DNA of 64,000 nucleotides from Monosporascus cannonballus (Eukaryota; Ascomycota; Sordariomycetes; Xylariales), in NCBI GenBank assembly GCA_004154925.1, contig QJNS01000083.1:62001-126000 (forward strand). The letters run 5' to 3'. The translations under genes and the position numbers were made by a program. Below are positions 1 through 10,888 of the stretch, piece after piece. Each line of letters opens with the position of its first letter. The stretch's first letter is position 1. The notes beneath the pieces were generated by a model. That model did no database searches, was not told the origin of the DNA, and was given only the letters and a program-made list of their open reading frames with translations.

Positions 1-1246
1 TTCCTAATCATGCCCCATATTCCTCGATATGGATTATCGTTGAAAACATCGCAGAAACTAATAAGACCAGGTCACTATATAGAGACAACCCTAGGACGCG
101 TACACAACACCGCAGCAAGACCGCGTTTCGAGTGTGAAGATTGGCCGTCAGGTTCCTCGGTGGAGGGCAAGTATCCTGCTATTTGAGCTCCGGAATTAGT
201 GTTCGAGAATCCACGGTCAGATGCCGCCTCGCGCCGGAATAGCATATAGGCCACGAAAGGGACTCATAATGCCCCTTCTTCATTACCTCCTTGACTAGTC
301 TTCTCAGGCGTCTCCCCCTCCTCCCCTGCAGGAACATACGTCCCTACGAAAGCTCGCGTCTCTCCTTTACTAGAATCAAATAAGCATCTTGCGGTACACC
401 ATTAGATAAAGCTTGACGTAGGTACGGCTGGCGCGGCAGTCGTTGGAGGATTCAATGGATGGCCAAGGTTATCGCCTCCTTACCATTGGGACCAAACCGA
501 CAATCTATGAAACCAAAAGGAAGCTGGCTGTGCGTTAACTGTCTGTAGGCATGCGGTCAGTCAGACATTGTTTGACTCGAGGGATGATTGACTTGGGCTA
601 TTGGGCTACGGAGAAATAGGATTTCGCGAGAGAGGGGCAATAACTGCATACGAAGCTGGTGACTAAGCCGGATGTGTGGTTTTGATGCTTATACAACTAC
701 GCACACACCATGGTCTAGGATGGTCAAACCCCGTAGCCATTATCTTTGTGTTACCCCTATTCGGTGATCACGGCTAATTTCCTTGTCCTGTGCACGTATG
801 TGCGTTTACATTGAGAGCAAAGCATACAACTATAGGCTACTAATATCAAAATCCCTCCTGCTCTACGGAGTGCATGTTGTTGAAAGAAAAGGAAATAGTC
901 GGGGAATCTTCTACAGTTCAGCATTCTCGCTTAAGCAGCATACTATATGTATGTCCGAAATGTCTAGGTATCTGGTGTTGGTCCAATACTACTAAATAGT
1001 CCATCGGCAGCGGTAGAACCCAAGTTGATACGAGCGACACCGCCCGCTACGGGCTCACAGCTTTCCGACAGCTGAGCCGCACAATGCGTGGAATGCCCAA
1101 TGCTCGTGGTCTTGTTTTCGACAAAGTCCATCCGGTGACTCATGCAATAATGTAGCTTCCTCTACTGAAGTAATCAAGCTCAACGTGGCAGCTTTGGAAA
1201 CGATCATTCACAGTTGCCGTAGGAATATATGTGAAATTACGATACT
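1..1246. other. Intergenic stretch, no gene recognised
   Basis: Base composition is ordinary, but only short ORFs without recognisable motifs are present, and none has a convincing start, splice pattern or family resemblance. I see no tRNA, long repeat or transposon terminus here. Confidence 0.6.
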
Positions 1247-1609
1247 CTAGTACCAAGCAAGGTACCGGCTTGTGTTAATGATGATGTTGTACTCAGCGGC
1301 CCATAGCTGCTCCGGCCGGAGCGCCTGAGTCATATTCTCATCGCTATAGTATTTGCGGTCCTCAAAGACCGCCAGAGACTGGATCAGTCGTACGAAGACA
1401 CATCCCGGCGGCATCCAGCCATAGAACATGAGCTCCATGACGCACCCCCGGGCCCCCGCTACATGCTGGACCACCCGAAGTAACTTCCATTCCTCAGCCT
1501 CCATCTCGGCGGCTGTCTTTGGGGTTGGAAGGGCACCATGGACGGAGAACACGATGGCGCAACGACAATGGTTGGTATGCAAACTAGACCGAAATATAAA
1601 CCGATCCAT
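1247..1609 (-). CDS. Weak hypothetical ORF, possibly the last exon of an unrecognised gene
   Basis: This is a 120-codon minus-strand reading frame. The stretch from about residue 33 to the stop has protein-like composition (start TAAEMEAEEWKLL, then GARGCVMELMFYGW), while the first ~30 residues look like intron or untranslated sequence. A possible 3' splice site (CAAAG before ACAGCC, near 1518) would make the good part a terminal exon. Short open stretches upstream on the same strand, for example MQELEYKLLSSSSDMD around 1640-1685, could be earlier exons, but I could not join them in one frame with consensus splice sites. No family is recognised. It may be a real multi-exon gene, a decayed one or chance. 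Confidence 0.2.
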   Translation of the reverse strand: MDRFIFRSSLHTNHCRCAIVFSVHGALPTPKTAAEMEAEEWKLLRVVQHVAGARGCVMELMFYGWMPPGCVFVRLIQSLAVFEDRKYYSDENMTQALRPEQLWAAEYNIIINTSRYLAWY

Positions 1610-3163
1610 AACGACTACGCAGGCATCGTGGGTCGCACGTCCATATCAGAACTGCTGGAGAGCAGCTTGTACTCGAGCTCCTGCATAAGGAGCACCTATC
1701 TGACCTCACGACATCGCTGGCCCCATAGTATAGTGTGTCTAAAAGATGTACAAAGTTACTGAGAGAAGATCGAGTTCCTCCAGGAGTGATTGCCTTTCTC
1801 AGCATTAGAAATCTCGCTACATTCATAGTTATGGTCTCGTTGCTGGCCACTTGACAACAAAGTACACCATGCGTCAACTGACCCCAAGTCGGCGTTGCCC
1901 CGAGCCAGCGCACCTCGCACAGAAGCCTATGCCACAACTACTCAAAGTAGCTTTCTATCCCGACGACAGCCTTTTCCGAAAGCCCGACTCGGTGGGCCTT
2001 CGTCAGGAACGCTAGAGTCCGAAACCACCAAATTATGCGTTCATTCTACAAGACTACGAACAAGGTATAACCAGTCCAGCGTAGGAACTTGTAAATGTTG
2101 GTCAATTTTGGCACAATTTAGATGCAAATGACTAGCAACCGCTTTCCTCTTCTTGCGTTAACACTGAGATAAATACATAATTGGACATGACATGGGGCAC
2201 GCGATATCGAGAGTGACTATCTCAGAACAATCTCACTTCAGTGGGCCAAGTATTTCCACCGAGAGGCATACTTGAGCGTAAGGCGCCTGCTTGAAAAGGA
2301 ATCATGAAGGGTAGGCTGTCGTAGAATGAAGGCAAACTAAGATTCTATGTACAAGTCGAGGACCCCTTGATGCGCCGTGAGATATTAGCTGGGGCAAGAC
2401 GGGAAGGCAGCTGGCTGTGGAAACTTCATTCGTCTGCCTGGCTATTGGTGAGCACGGCAGTTGCGGTCGTAATGAACGCATCGTACACTTTAGCATAGGA
2501 ATCCCCCTTTTCACACTTCACGTGATGTCTCGGTTGCCTTAACCCTGCAAACCGAGCCACTGTTGGTCCTTTGCTTTATCTGCAGTGCAAGGGAAGCCCA
2601 GAGTTACACTATAACTGGTTATGAGACCCTGACATCACACACTGGAGCATTTGCAACTGAGGAAAAATAAATGATCAGGTTGACTCCTCCAAGGTCCCAG
2701 CTAAAGTAACAGGGGTAATGATGCCTCTTTAAATGCATGCAAACACAGCTGTCGCTGTGAGAAAGCGATACGGAAGGTGTTTGAGGCTAGTCCCTTATAG
2801 GGCTGATGAAATTAATTCAAAACCTAGCTATTGTTCATCTACCGACCCTTAGTTTTCACACTAGTGCATGTGCGAGCTCCCGAGCGATAGTGGCCATCCA
2901 AGCCAAAGGGAATCACCTGGCTCCCATAGACAGGGCTACTGCGGCCACATATCGCGAAACTGCGTGCGCCTCACAGTCGCATCCGATCCCGGCTCTGGCC
3001 TGCTTGTTCTACCCCTGTACCATACACTCCAGTTCTTGAACCTCTTCGGCAAGCTACGAGTCCGCCTTGCTACATCATGCACGGCCTAGAAGCTTTACAG
3101 GATAGTCGAGTCAAGCACATACGGTAGTGTTTTCATCTCACAGAACAGATAGCACTCAACGTA
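1610..3163. other. Gene-poor stretch
   Basis: Only short unlinked ORFs are seen. Some minus-strand fragments near 1640-2000 have protein-like composition and could belong with the ORF ending at 1247, but no gene model holds together. I see no RNA gene or repeat. Confidence 0.5.
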
Positions 3164-3615
3164 CTAATTACGCTCGTCCACTCCTGCAAATGCAGGAGCT
3201 CAACAGCAGGGACCACCAATCTACCACTCTACCCATGCAGGTCCTTGAAGGAGAAGAAGGGGGCAGCGTTTCCTCCTCTGTCCACCCGGATTGAAGCTGT
3301 GGAATATGCCTCCTATTATCTCCAAGTTGCGGATCGCGATTCGACGGCTTAGAAGATGAATCGTTTCTTATCGGAAAATGCTTGTTCGGGGATGGTGACT
3401 TGGCGTCGGGATTCGCATCCTTCCCATGAGGATTTGGTTGAGCATTTGGGGAAGTTGTTGTTGGGTGAACATTACTCTGCACAAAGCGATCTGAAGAGGA
3501 AACGGCCGAACGCTTAACGATTTCTGCGGGCCTCTTGGATCCGTCTAAATATATTTGTTGCCTCAGACTGGGACGAGCTGCTGCTACTAGAAGTCGTATC
3601 TTCTGAGCTGGACAT
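3164..3615 (-). pseudogene. Small serine-rich protein gene with one frame break
   Basis: A start at 3615 gives a convincing N-terminus: MSSSEDTTSS, a serine run, then SEATNIFRRIQEARRN. The frame hits TAA at 3514-3516. One base out of phase, a second frame open across the same point continues as a basic, then Ser/Pro/Asn-rich disordered protein (VKRSAVSSSDRF near 3515, GWTEEETLPPSS near 3270). A 49-base intron with GT and AG ends (3184-3232) then leads to a short last exon ending in VDERN and TAG at 3164. I found no consensus intron of usable length that would repair the break at 3514-3517. The gene is therefore either frameshifted, a pseudogene, or affected by one sequencing error. No family is recognised; the product would be about 130 residues and mostly disordered. 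Confidence 0.4.
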
Positions 3616-4246
3616 TTATACTGGAGATATGAAGAGCCTCGTGGTAGCCGTTATGGGAGGATAAGGAGACTACAAAGTGTCCTGCAATCTTATATATCTT
3701 CTCAGGATGCAAGTCTGTTCACTACGGGATCCGAGTCATATCAAGACATCTGTCATATCTCGCCATGGCATTGCATACATGATCCCATAAGTGCCATACT
3801 GTATAAAGCCCTGTTAGAAAATGAAAAGGATTAACTAGCCGCAAGAAGATAGGGGCTAGGAGCAGCCTGCGACCCATATTAATTCTAGCGGACGGCTTTG
3901 AACTGGGCATGTTGCCGTTCAATACGCGTCACTCACGTTTCCATCTCCGGGCTATCCGGCAATTGCACAAGTGTAACCTCCGCGTTCCTCCAAATTAGCC
4001 AGGATGAAATCATATTTCCCGGATCCTTGCCGCACTTCCTGTTGTCAATTTCAACTATGGCGATCATTTCCTAGCTTTATGTTCTCCCCCTTTTCCATGG
4101 CTATAAATTCGACCGTCGACACCCCACGGCCAGTTCAATATAATGCCACAGTTAGTATTCGCCAGTCGGTACGTGTACTCGCTAAACCTTCTTCTGCACT
4201 AGCCTACGAGTGAAGCTCTGCAGCTACTAAGTAATCATCGTTCACC
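3616..4246. promoter_or_regulatory. Intergenic region and probable promoter of the GH131 gene
   Basis: There is no credible ORF in these 630 bases. They separate the 5' end of the small minus-strand gene from the GH131 start, so the segment probably holds both promoters. The ATG at 4247 is preceded by TTCACC, an acceptable fungal start context. No specific operator could be identified. Confidence 0.4.
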
Positions 4247-5477
4247 ATGGTTCCCTCAGCCTTTCTCTTCGGCCTATTCGCGTTTGCAGTTGCCCGTCCG
4301 CCATTTAAGCGAGGTACCGGAACCGTAAAGTGCCCGATCGTGCTTGACGGACGGGTACCCGTCGACACCGAGTTGTTTGACTTCGACTCGTCCGCTACAA
4401 GCCCCTTTAATCCGGACTTCATCAGGGGCCCTGAGAAATTCTCTGAGATTCTTCTCTTCCCTGATGTACCGAATTCGCGGTTCGACGACGAAAGTTACAA
4501 GTCGGTCGAGGTCACGATCAACGATCAATCCGTCTTCCAGAGTCAAAAGGGATTCAGAAGAATTGGACTGCAAATACAGGTAGGAGTCTCTCGGCCTGAA
4601 ACTTTGCTTTAGCCTCAGGTTCTAATTTATTTGGTCTAGGGAGACGAGAATACTGGAGGCCCTGGTACAGTGGGGGTGAGGACACTTCACTGGAGTGTGA
4701 AGCAAGATCCCGCACGCACATTGAATCTTACTCACGAATACCTAGTAAGCAAGATTCTCTACCTTTTTAGATACGTGCCGACAAACTAACTCTTATCCCA
4801 GAACGTATGGCACGAGACAAGCACGGTGAGTAGATCTGTAACGGACACGTCGACTTCACTATGGGAGTTGCGTCGCTAACATGCCTGTAGTATGTTCATC
4901 CCCAGATCACCGCAATTCTTTCTCTCAGCGTAGACTCTCAATCACACTCCTTTATTAGCCTGTCCAAAGATACATCTATTCTGGTACAGAGCTAGGCCGC
5001 GAGGTTATTGACAGAGGACTAGGTTCGATGGTAACCAATTTAATTTTCAGACGGGCACAATCATCGGCCAATCCGGAAACGAGAACACCTTCAAGATACT
5101 GGATCGAGAGAACATTGAAGTATGGTCAACTCCGATCAACTGTGAAGAATGGCAGAATTTTGCTGTCACGCTGGACTTCAACAAGAAGTAAGGGGAAATC
5201 CGGCACTCTCCAAGTGCACAGCTATAGGGGGAACTAACAAATTTCTAGCACACTGCAAGTTTATTACTCTATAGGCGACGCGCCGCTTGAGGCAGTAACG
5301 CCAGCGCTGTCGAATAACAATGCCGGTCAAGGGCAATACCAAATGGGGATCTTGAAGAAACCCACTGGTACTGACGACGTGGTGAATAGCGGGTTCCAGG
5401 AGACGGGCCTCGATGAGGGGCAGATCTATGGAGGAATCTTCCTCGAAGACAGCACTGACGGTTGTGTCTCTTTGTAA
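4247..5477 (+). CDS. Secreted glycoside hydrolase family 131 beta-glucanase
   Basis: GH131 enzymes are fungal secreted glucanases acting on beta-1,3/1,6- and beta-1,4-glucans of plant cell walls. I infer six exons: 4247-4579, 4640-4744, 4802-4825, 4891-4983, 5051-5187 and 5249-5477, joined by GT-AG introns of 57-67 bp and giving 306 residues. The N-terminus (MVPSAFLFGLFAFAVA) is a signal peptide, followed by a KR site where Kex2-type processing is possible. Family landmarks are VKCPIVLDGRVP, SPFNPDFIRGPEKFS, WQNFAVTLDFNKN (split by the last intron), LQVYYSIGDAPLEAV, MGILKKPTGTDDVV and the C-terminal GGIFLEDSTDGCVSL. No cellulose-binding module follows the catalytic domain, unlike some family members. 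The third exon is only 24 bases. The next gene downstream is another secreted esterase on the same strand. Family assignment is from motif memory; the exact substrate is not determinable here. Confidence 0.85.
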
Positions 5478-6342
5478 GATCATGGAGTCCTAGGTGCACG
5501 CTGTAGCTAGGGTTATAGTAGGGCTTGCTGAATCCTACTAGCAAATTCTATAGTCCTGTGTTCTCAATATATATGATTATATCACAGCACCAAAGCCGAA
5601 TGATGGGTCAAAGTGAGGCTCAGGCGCCTGGTACCTTCAAGTCGCTGAACAGCGGAATAACCAACTCCTCTTGGTAACTCCCCATTACAAGGGGCAAAGC
5701 TGCACTTATAGTATTCAGCGCGTGGTTGCAACCCTTGTTGTGTAGCCATAATCTATCAAATACTTGGGGACCGCTTAGACAGGCGAAGAGTACAAAATGG
5801 TCCAGCTCTGCGGGTGTGGCGGTCTTGGATTTTGCTTAGTCGTCATTATCAGCTCAATTCGAGTTTGGGAGGACTCGAAACTCTGACTCAAGAGACCTTT
5901 GAGTATGTTTGTACAACTCGACACTCAACTTTGAAAGTTTGTAAGCTTCAAACAGAAGCTGTGGCCATTAAAGGTAACACGTAGTAGTCGCGCGTTCGGA
6001 TGCAGACAATGATGAACATATTGTTTTAAGGAATAGCGGTGACAGCCCTGCCGAGAATAATACAGCAAACAGGTTTCTAACATGGTCATCAACCAGCTAT
6101 TGATCTCCTATCAGCCACCTTCTGTCTGTTATCCAGCAATTCGAATAACGGTACAATGACAAGAATGCAATTCTACGCCCATAGGATTCGGACTCAATTC
6201 TCGGAGCCAACCTACTATCCAGTTTACTATTTAGTTGGCTGCGCTCCCCAGCATGATCGACTACAGGTTTCCAGTTCACGCACAAATCTTCATATCGTGA
6301 TTTCCCGCAAAGACCCCTCGCACCTATTTCACCAGTATCACA
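5478..6342. other. Intergenic region between GH131 and esterase genes
   Basis: These 865 bases have no convincing ORF, RNA gene or repeat. They must contain the GH131 3' end and the promoter of the esterase gene, both on the plus strand. Confidence 0.5.
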
Positions 6343-7281
6343 ATGGTTTCTACATCAGCCCTGTTGCGCGCAGTTGTCTGCGTGGTCCCTCTTGTCCCAG
6401 GTGATCTTCACAGGCTCTTATCGTTTCTTAACTGGCAGCCAACGGTCCAAGCATTGGTATTGCCTAAAGCAAGGTCTCTACAGCCTCGACCCAACCAGCT
6501 GGATATTCCCCTGCGCATTTCGCCTCTAGGTGCCTCGGTCACCTGGGGTACTGGGTCCACAGATGGCAACGGCCATCGCGGTCCTCTCTGCGCGTCACTC
6601 GTTGGTGCTGGCTACACAGTCAACATGGTCGGCTTCACTTTAAACGGAGCCAGTAAGCGATTTCTGGCGTTATTCCCTCACCCCGCACTCCGTAGCTCAA
6701 GTGGCACAAATTTCCTGAAGGAGTCCTTCAGGAGCTTGATGGCTCTAGCGCATGTCTAGTGACTCCCAACCAGTTGTTTAATTAACCATAGCGAACATTT
6801 ACTTACCCTAGGTGTTGCAGTGAAAGACAACGAGAACGATGGATATCCAGGACTCGTAGTCCATGAGATTCATAGGAAGTCAGACAGAGTGTCGTGGGAG
6901 TTGAAACCGAACCTGTTCCTCATCAACGCTGGCACTAACAACTGCATCCGTGGGGAGAGTCCTGACCGTATCGATGCCGCGATGGACGACCTGATGGACG
7001 ACATTTTTGAGGATAAGAGCACGGTCATTATCCTGTCGGGACTCCTGGTGAACGCAAAACTGGATGTTGATGAGTGCCGCCGGCGCGTAAACGAGAAGTA
7101 CTCGGCAAGAGTTGCCTCCAGCGTGTCGGCTGGCCTTAAAGCCGTCTATGCAGACATGAGCGCAATCACGGTCGGTGATCTTGTTGATGGAACCCACCCT
7201 AATGATGGCGGGTACAAGAAGATGGCCGATGGCTGGTTTCGTGCCATCCAGGAGGCGTCCAACAGGGGCTGGATCAGTTGA
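6343..7281 (+). CDS. Secreted SGNH-hydrolase esterase (carbohydrate esterase family 3-like)
   Basis: The product probably removes acetyl groups from xylan or related polysaccharides outside the cell. I model three exons: 6343-6400, 6452-6652 and 6821-7281, giving 239 residues. The N-terminus (MVSTSALLRAVVCVVPLVPA) is a signal peptide. SGNH blocks are visible: PLGASVTWG with Ser48 (Ala where GDSL enzymes have Asp), the NDGYPG glycine block near 92-97, AGTNN with Asn126, and DGTHPND with Asp209 and His212. The second splice joins ...LNGA to MKDNENDGYPG, the pattern expected in this family. The first intron (51 bp) is a multiple of three without a stop, so unspliced transcripts would also be open; splicing gives the better signal peptide. 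Exact substrate is inferred only. It lies 865 bp downstream of the GH131 gene, suggesting related roles in plant polysaccharide breakdown. Confidence 0.85.
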
Positions 7282-8590
7282 GCGGTATTGGTGCCGGGGA
7301 TTCCCGACGATGGTAACGAGGACTTGCAGCTCTAGATCCCGGTTTGTAAGGACGAGATTGCTTGCCTAGGGCTTGGGTGATCAGCACAAGGTAAATAGAC
7401 AAGCCTAAGGCTGTATTATTTCTAGACTAGCATACAGGTCTCAATTTTATTGTCTTATAAAGGCATTCACTAATACATCTTCGTGACGATCTGTATAGTG
7501 ATGGTTATTTATTCCGCAAAGGAAGTCGTAGAAATCTCACTCGAGAGGCTTCGCAGAGCTACGACCTTCGAGAGATGCTTGGAAATTGGGTGCCATTGCT
7601 CTCGCTTCTGCTTTTTTGAACAACTCGTAGTCTGGCATGATCTTAGCTGTGGGGCTCAGCGTTAGCTTGCAAGAATGAGCTATCTGGGCACCTAATTTGA
7701 TGATACTTACAGCCAGGATGTGGTTGTGGCACTAAGTATGACTCAACTAGTGGTTGTCTCTCGTTGATATCTCGCCCTGGACGTGGATCATTGTCACCCT
7801 TTCGTCACATGGCACCTGGAGTAATCATGAGGGATATAACTGTGGCAATTATAGACCAGAAATCAATAATCCCGCCGCGAAAAAGCGACGTTGAGTTATC
7901 TGCTGAAAATACAAAGGAGTTTCCACGGCGTCCAGCGAGAAGCGAGCATGGAAGTGAATATTTCCACAGGAGTTGTAATTGTTGGCTTTCCCCTCATCAA
8001 TATCACTTCAAGGATGTCTAAATTAGTTTCCATTTAGGCTCCGCCTGCAGATGCGGATTCTGTTGGGCCCTGTTACCGGATTGGACGAAGATACAACCAG
8101 GTCTGGCCACCAACCGCCTCAGAACGTGCTGACGGTTGCTGGTCCACATCTCGCAACATCACTCAGCTCGTGGAATAAGCGGCATCATCGAGGAGGCAGG
8201 ACAGCGACTTCTAGATGGAGAGGCTGTTCCGTGGGAGTGGTGAGCGGTAGTGATTACTATAGTCGATGCCGCCCACCTCCTTTTCGACCTCGTGTTGCGT
8301 CCGGGATGATCACAGTAGACAAGTATCATGATATGTAACCAATGGATAATCGTATGTTGGCATAACTTTTTCTACATATGTATGGCGCAATCTATGATTC
8401 CATGGGCAAGCATCTCCAAACAGGCGGTGCAAGCCTGAAATGGCCCTTGTCTGCTACAACCCCTAACGTATATGTACAGCAACGCCTGTTTCAACAAACA
8501 CCGCCATTTCGATCCTGCGTATCTACAAGTACTTACTCATAATAAGATCACGCACAACCATGGCCAATTTCACTGCCACATCAAACCCAC
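7282..8590. other. Intergenic region
   Basis: Only short ORFs without motifs or splice support are present. It lies between the 3' ends of the convergent esterase gene and the minus-strand gene ending near 8591, so it should hold two terminators. No repeats or RNA genes were recognised. Confidence 0.5.
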
Positions 8591-10888
8591 TTACCTTAAG
8601 CTCCGATTCCCCGCCTTGCGAGTGAGCATCCTCCGCTGGGGAATGGCCGCGTTGGAAGGCGACGGTCTAGAGATCTGATTCGGCAAGACATCGCGATCAT
8701 CTCGCGCGGGGGCTTCGTCATCTGGCGGGGGCAGGCGGGATAGGTCTAGCGGCCGGTCCGGGAAGATGCTCTCGTCATCAGTACCGACACTCCCGGATTT
8801 AACTGGTCTCTCGGGCTTACTTACACGGGGCCTATATGGGCAACTTTGGGGCTGAAACTGAGACTGGGGGCAAGCAATCAGCGGCGTCGGGGCTGCATTC
8901 GAATTAGTCGGGACGGGTGCAGCAACAGGGGCGATTGGCTGGGGTCCGGGGAAGAAGCAGTCCTGCGCAAGTTTCATGGAGACGTCGCTGCCTAGGAATA
9001 GTGAGTCTTTGCGCGTGCGTCTCAGAGACTTCGCCTTGGACGGCGGCTCGCCATTCCCAAAGTTGGAATCCGCTGCATCGACTGGCATCATGGTAGGTGA
9101 CTCCGTGAACTTGGTGTCGATCATGAGGTCTGGGCTGGCCCCTCTTCTGAGCGGTTCCGGTGGAGGGGGCGGGGACGACGGGGTTGCAGCGTTGTTACTG
9201 GGAGCAGTTGCCCAGCTTGGCTCAAAGAATGCCGAGCTGCGTAGCTGGTGTGAGATGCCGAAGAGCTCGTCGCTCGCCTTCTTCGCAGGACAACGGTAGG
9301 CGACGTCGTTCGCGGCCCTCTCGAAGCTGGCGCGGTATGGCGAGACGAGCTTCTTCTGGTCCTGCATTGTCGGCTCCTGCTGCCCTCCCCGATACACTCC
9401 GCTGGCGGTTGACACTGACTTGTCGAGACGCTCGGAGGGCGTCGCTGGCGGCGGTGGCAGCGATTTGGTCTGCCAGCTGGCGATGTCCTCGACAGGCCTC
9501 TTGCTCACGCGCTTCACCTCGAAGTTAGACAGCGGCCGATGACCCGCGCGGACGAGGTGCTTGTTGATTTCCACGCTGACGCGCGACTCGACACGGTCTA
9601 GCGTGTGGTCGAGGAACGACTGCCGAGAGGCCGGGCTCTCGACGTACGTGCCGGCGCCCGGGCTAGAGCTGCGGCGGTGGCTCCAGCTACTCTTCTCCTC
9701 ATTTGCCGTTGAGGGCGGCGCTGGGGACGCAGATGGAGACGTGAGCGGAGACCAGGCTGCGCGGGGCCCCGATGATGTGCCTGTCCGGCTACTGCTTCGG
9801 CTCCCATACAATCGGGAGAGACGGCGGCCGCGCGTGGGTCTGCGTCTGGATGAGGGCGAGGCTAACGCTGGGGATACGGACGGAAACATGGCCTCCGGAT
9901 CGATGGGACTAGGCGGGGCGCTCGACCCGTGGAGCGAGCCGCTGGTTGTTAGCTCTACTAGGTCGGGGCTACTGGATCTCGTTGCTGCCACGGCGGGGGA
10001 AAAGCGGCGCATTCCATGCTCTGACAGCTCGTTCATGCTTGATGACTGAATGCCCTTTCCGGGAGCAGGGCTAGCGTGGCGAGGGGCAGGTGAGAACGTT
10101 GCGCTGCTGTGCGTGCTGAGACGGTCATCATCGGACTCGTCACCATTGGGGTCACGCATCGGAGTGCCGTCTAGGCTAAGCAGCGGGCTACGGGACTGGC
10201 GCTTCTCCCTCTTGGGTTTGCTCTTGGTTGAACTGCTCTTGTTCGGGTTGTAGGCGGAATACGACGCCGGGGGGCCGGATGGCGGGGGACTGGCGATGTC
10301 GCCGGACCGATTTTGGTTGTGCTGGAGATACATTGGCTTCTGCGGCTTATAATGAAGGGAACCCGAGCGCTTACGGGTCGACTCTTCACCGCCGCAGACG
10401 CTAGCGGCTTTTGTAGGGGAAAGCACATTGCCCGACGAATCGGAGCGTTGGGAGCGTAAGTTCTCGCGCAGCTCTTGCTTCAGCCTTAGCTCTGCCCGAG
10501 CTACATCTAGCCTGGCTCTCAAGAGGTCGTTCTTGCGCTCGATGCTCTCAGAAGACTTCCTGAGTGTGCCAGGGGTCGGAGCGACGCAGTCAGAAGCCCG
10601 CCGGGCCGGGCCGGCTATGCGTCGTTCGTCATCACTATCATCGCCACCGACGTCAGTCAGCGCGCGTCTGATGGGAGGTCCCGTCGGCGCTGGCCTGTCG
10701 ATGATGACGACCTCGGTGCTCGCTTTACTTGAGACATCCCAGTCGCCTTTTTCGTCGAGGTCGATCGAGGCAGCGAATGACCGAGCATACTCGGACTTGC
10801 TAACACTGGCGCCGCCGGGACCATAGAGAGGTGACCTGGTGCCAAGCTCTGCGAGTCTCCTGAGGCTCTCTGCGGTAAGCGCCGACAT
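8591..10888 (-). CDS. Large intrinsically disordered Ser/Pro/Arg-rich protein of unknown function
   Basis: A single long frame encodes 765 residues starting MSALTAESLRRLAELG. Most of it is low-complexity Ser, Pro, Arg and Ala with many SP/TP sites, typical of a phosphorylated disordered protein. The only structured segment visible is a short charged coiled coil at about residues 112-148 (ERKNDLLRARLDVARAELRL). A more conserved-looking patch lies near 455-500 (HTLDRVESRVSVEINKHLV). No signal peptide or membrane segment is seen. The last codon before the stop overlaps a consensus donor (AAG/GTAAGTG at about 8590), so the true C-terminus may continue through an intron instead of ending at LR. 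I do not recognise the family; a cytoskeletal, polarity or signalling scaffold would fit the composition, but this is a guess. Confidence 0.75.
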   Translation of the reverse strand: MSALTAESLRRLAELGTRSPLYGPGGASVSKSEYARSFAASIDLDEKGDWDVSSKASTEVVIIDRPAPTGPPIRRALTDVGGDDSDDERRIAGPARRASDCVAPTPGTLRKSSESIERKNDLLRARLDVARAELRLKQELRENLRSQRSDSSGNVLSPTKAASVCGGEESTRKRSGSLHYKPQKPMYLQHNQNRSGDIASPPPSGPPASYSAYNPNKSSSTKSKPKREKRQSRSPLLSLDGTPMRDPNGDESDDDRLSTHSSATFSPAPRHASPAPGKGIQSSSMNELSEHGMRRFSPAVAATRSSSPDLVELTTSGSLHGSSAPPSPIDPEAMFPSVSPALASPSSRRRPTRGRRLSRLYGSRSSSRTGTSSGPRAAWSPLTSPSASPAPPSTANEEKSSWSHRRSSSPGAGTYVESPASRQSFLDHTLDRVESRVSVEINKHLVRAGHRPLSNFEVKRVSKRPVEDIASWQTKSLPPPPATPSERLDKSVSTASGVYRGGQQEPTMQDQKKLVSPYRASFERAANDVAYRCPAKKASDELFGISHQLRSSAFFEPSWATAPSNNAATPSSPPPPPEPLRRGASPDLMIDTKFTESPTMMPVDAADSNFGNGEPPSKAKSLRRTRKDSLFLGSDVSMKLAQDCFFPGPQPIAPVAAPVPTNSNAAPTPLIACPQSQFQPQSCPYRPRVSKPERPVKSGSVGTDDESIFPDRPLDLSRLPPPDDEAPARDDRDVLPNQISRPSPSNAAIPQRRMLTRKAGNRSLR

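Noticed and set aside
783..995. Plus-strand ORF of 70 codons
   Set aside because: No motif, no start context or neighbours; expected by chance.
9561..10826. Long plus-strand ORFs opposite the disordered protein gene
   Set aside because: They are antisense shadows in GC-rich repetitive coding DNA; the 765-codon minus frame explains the region.
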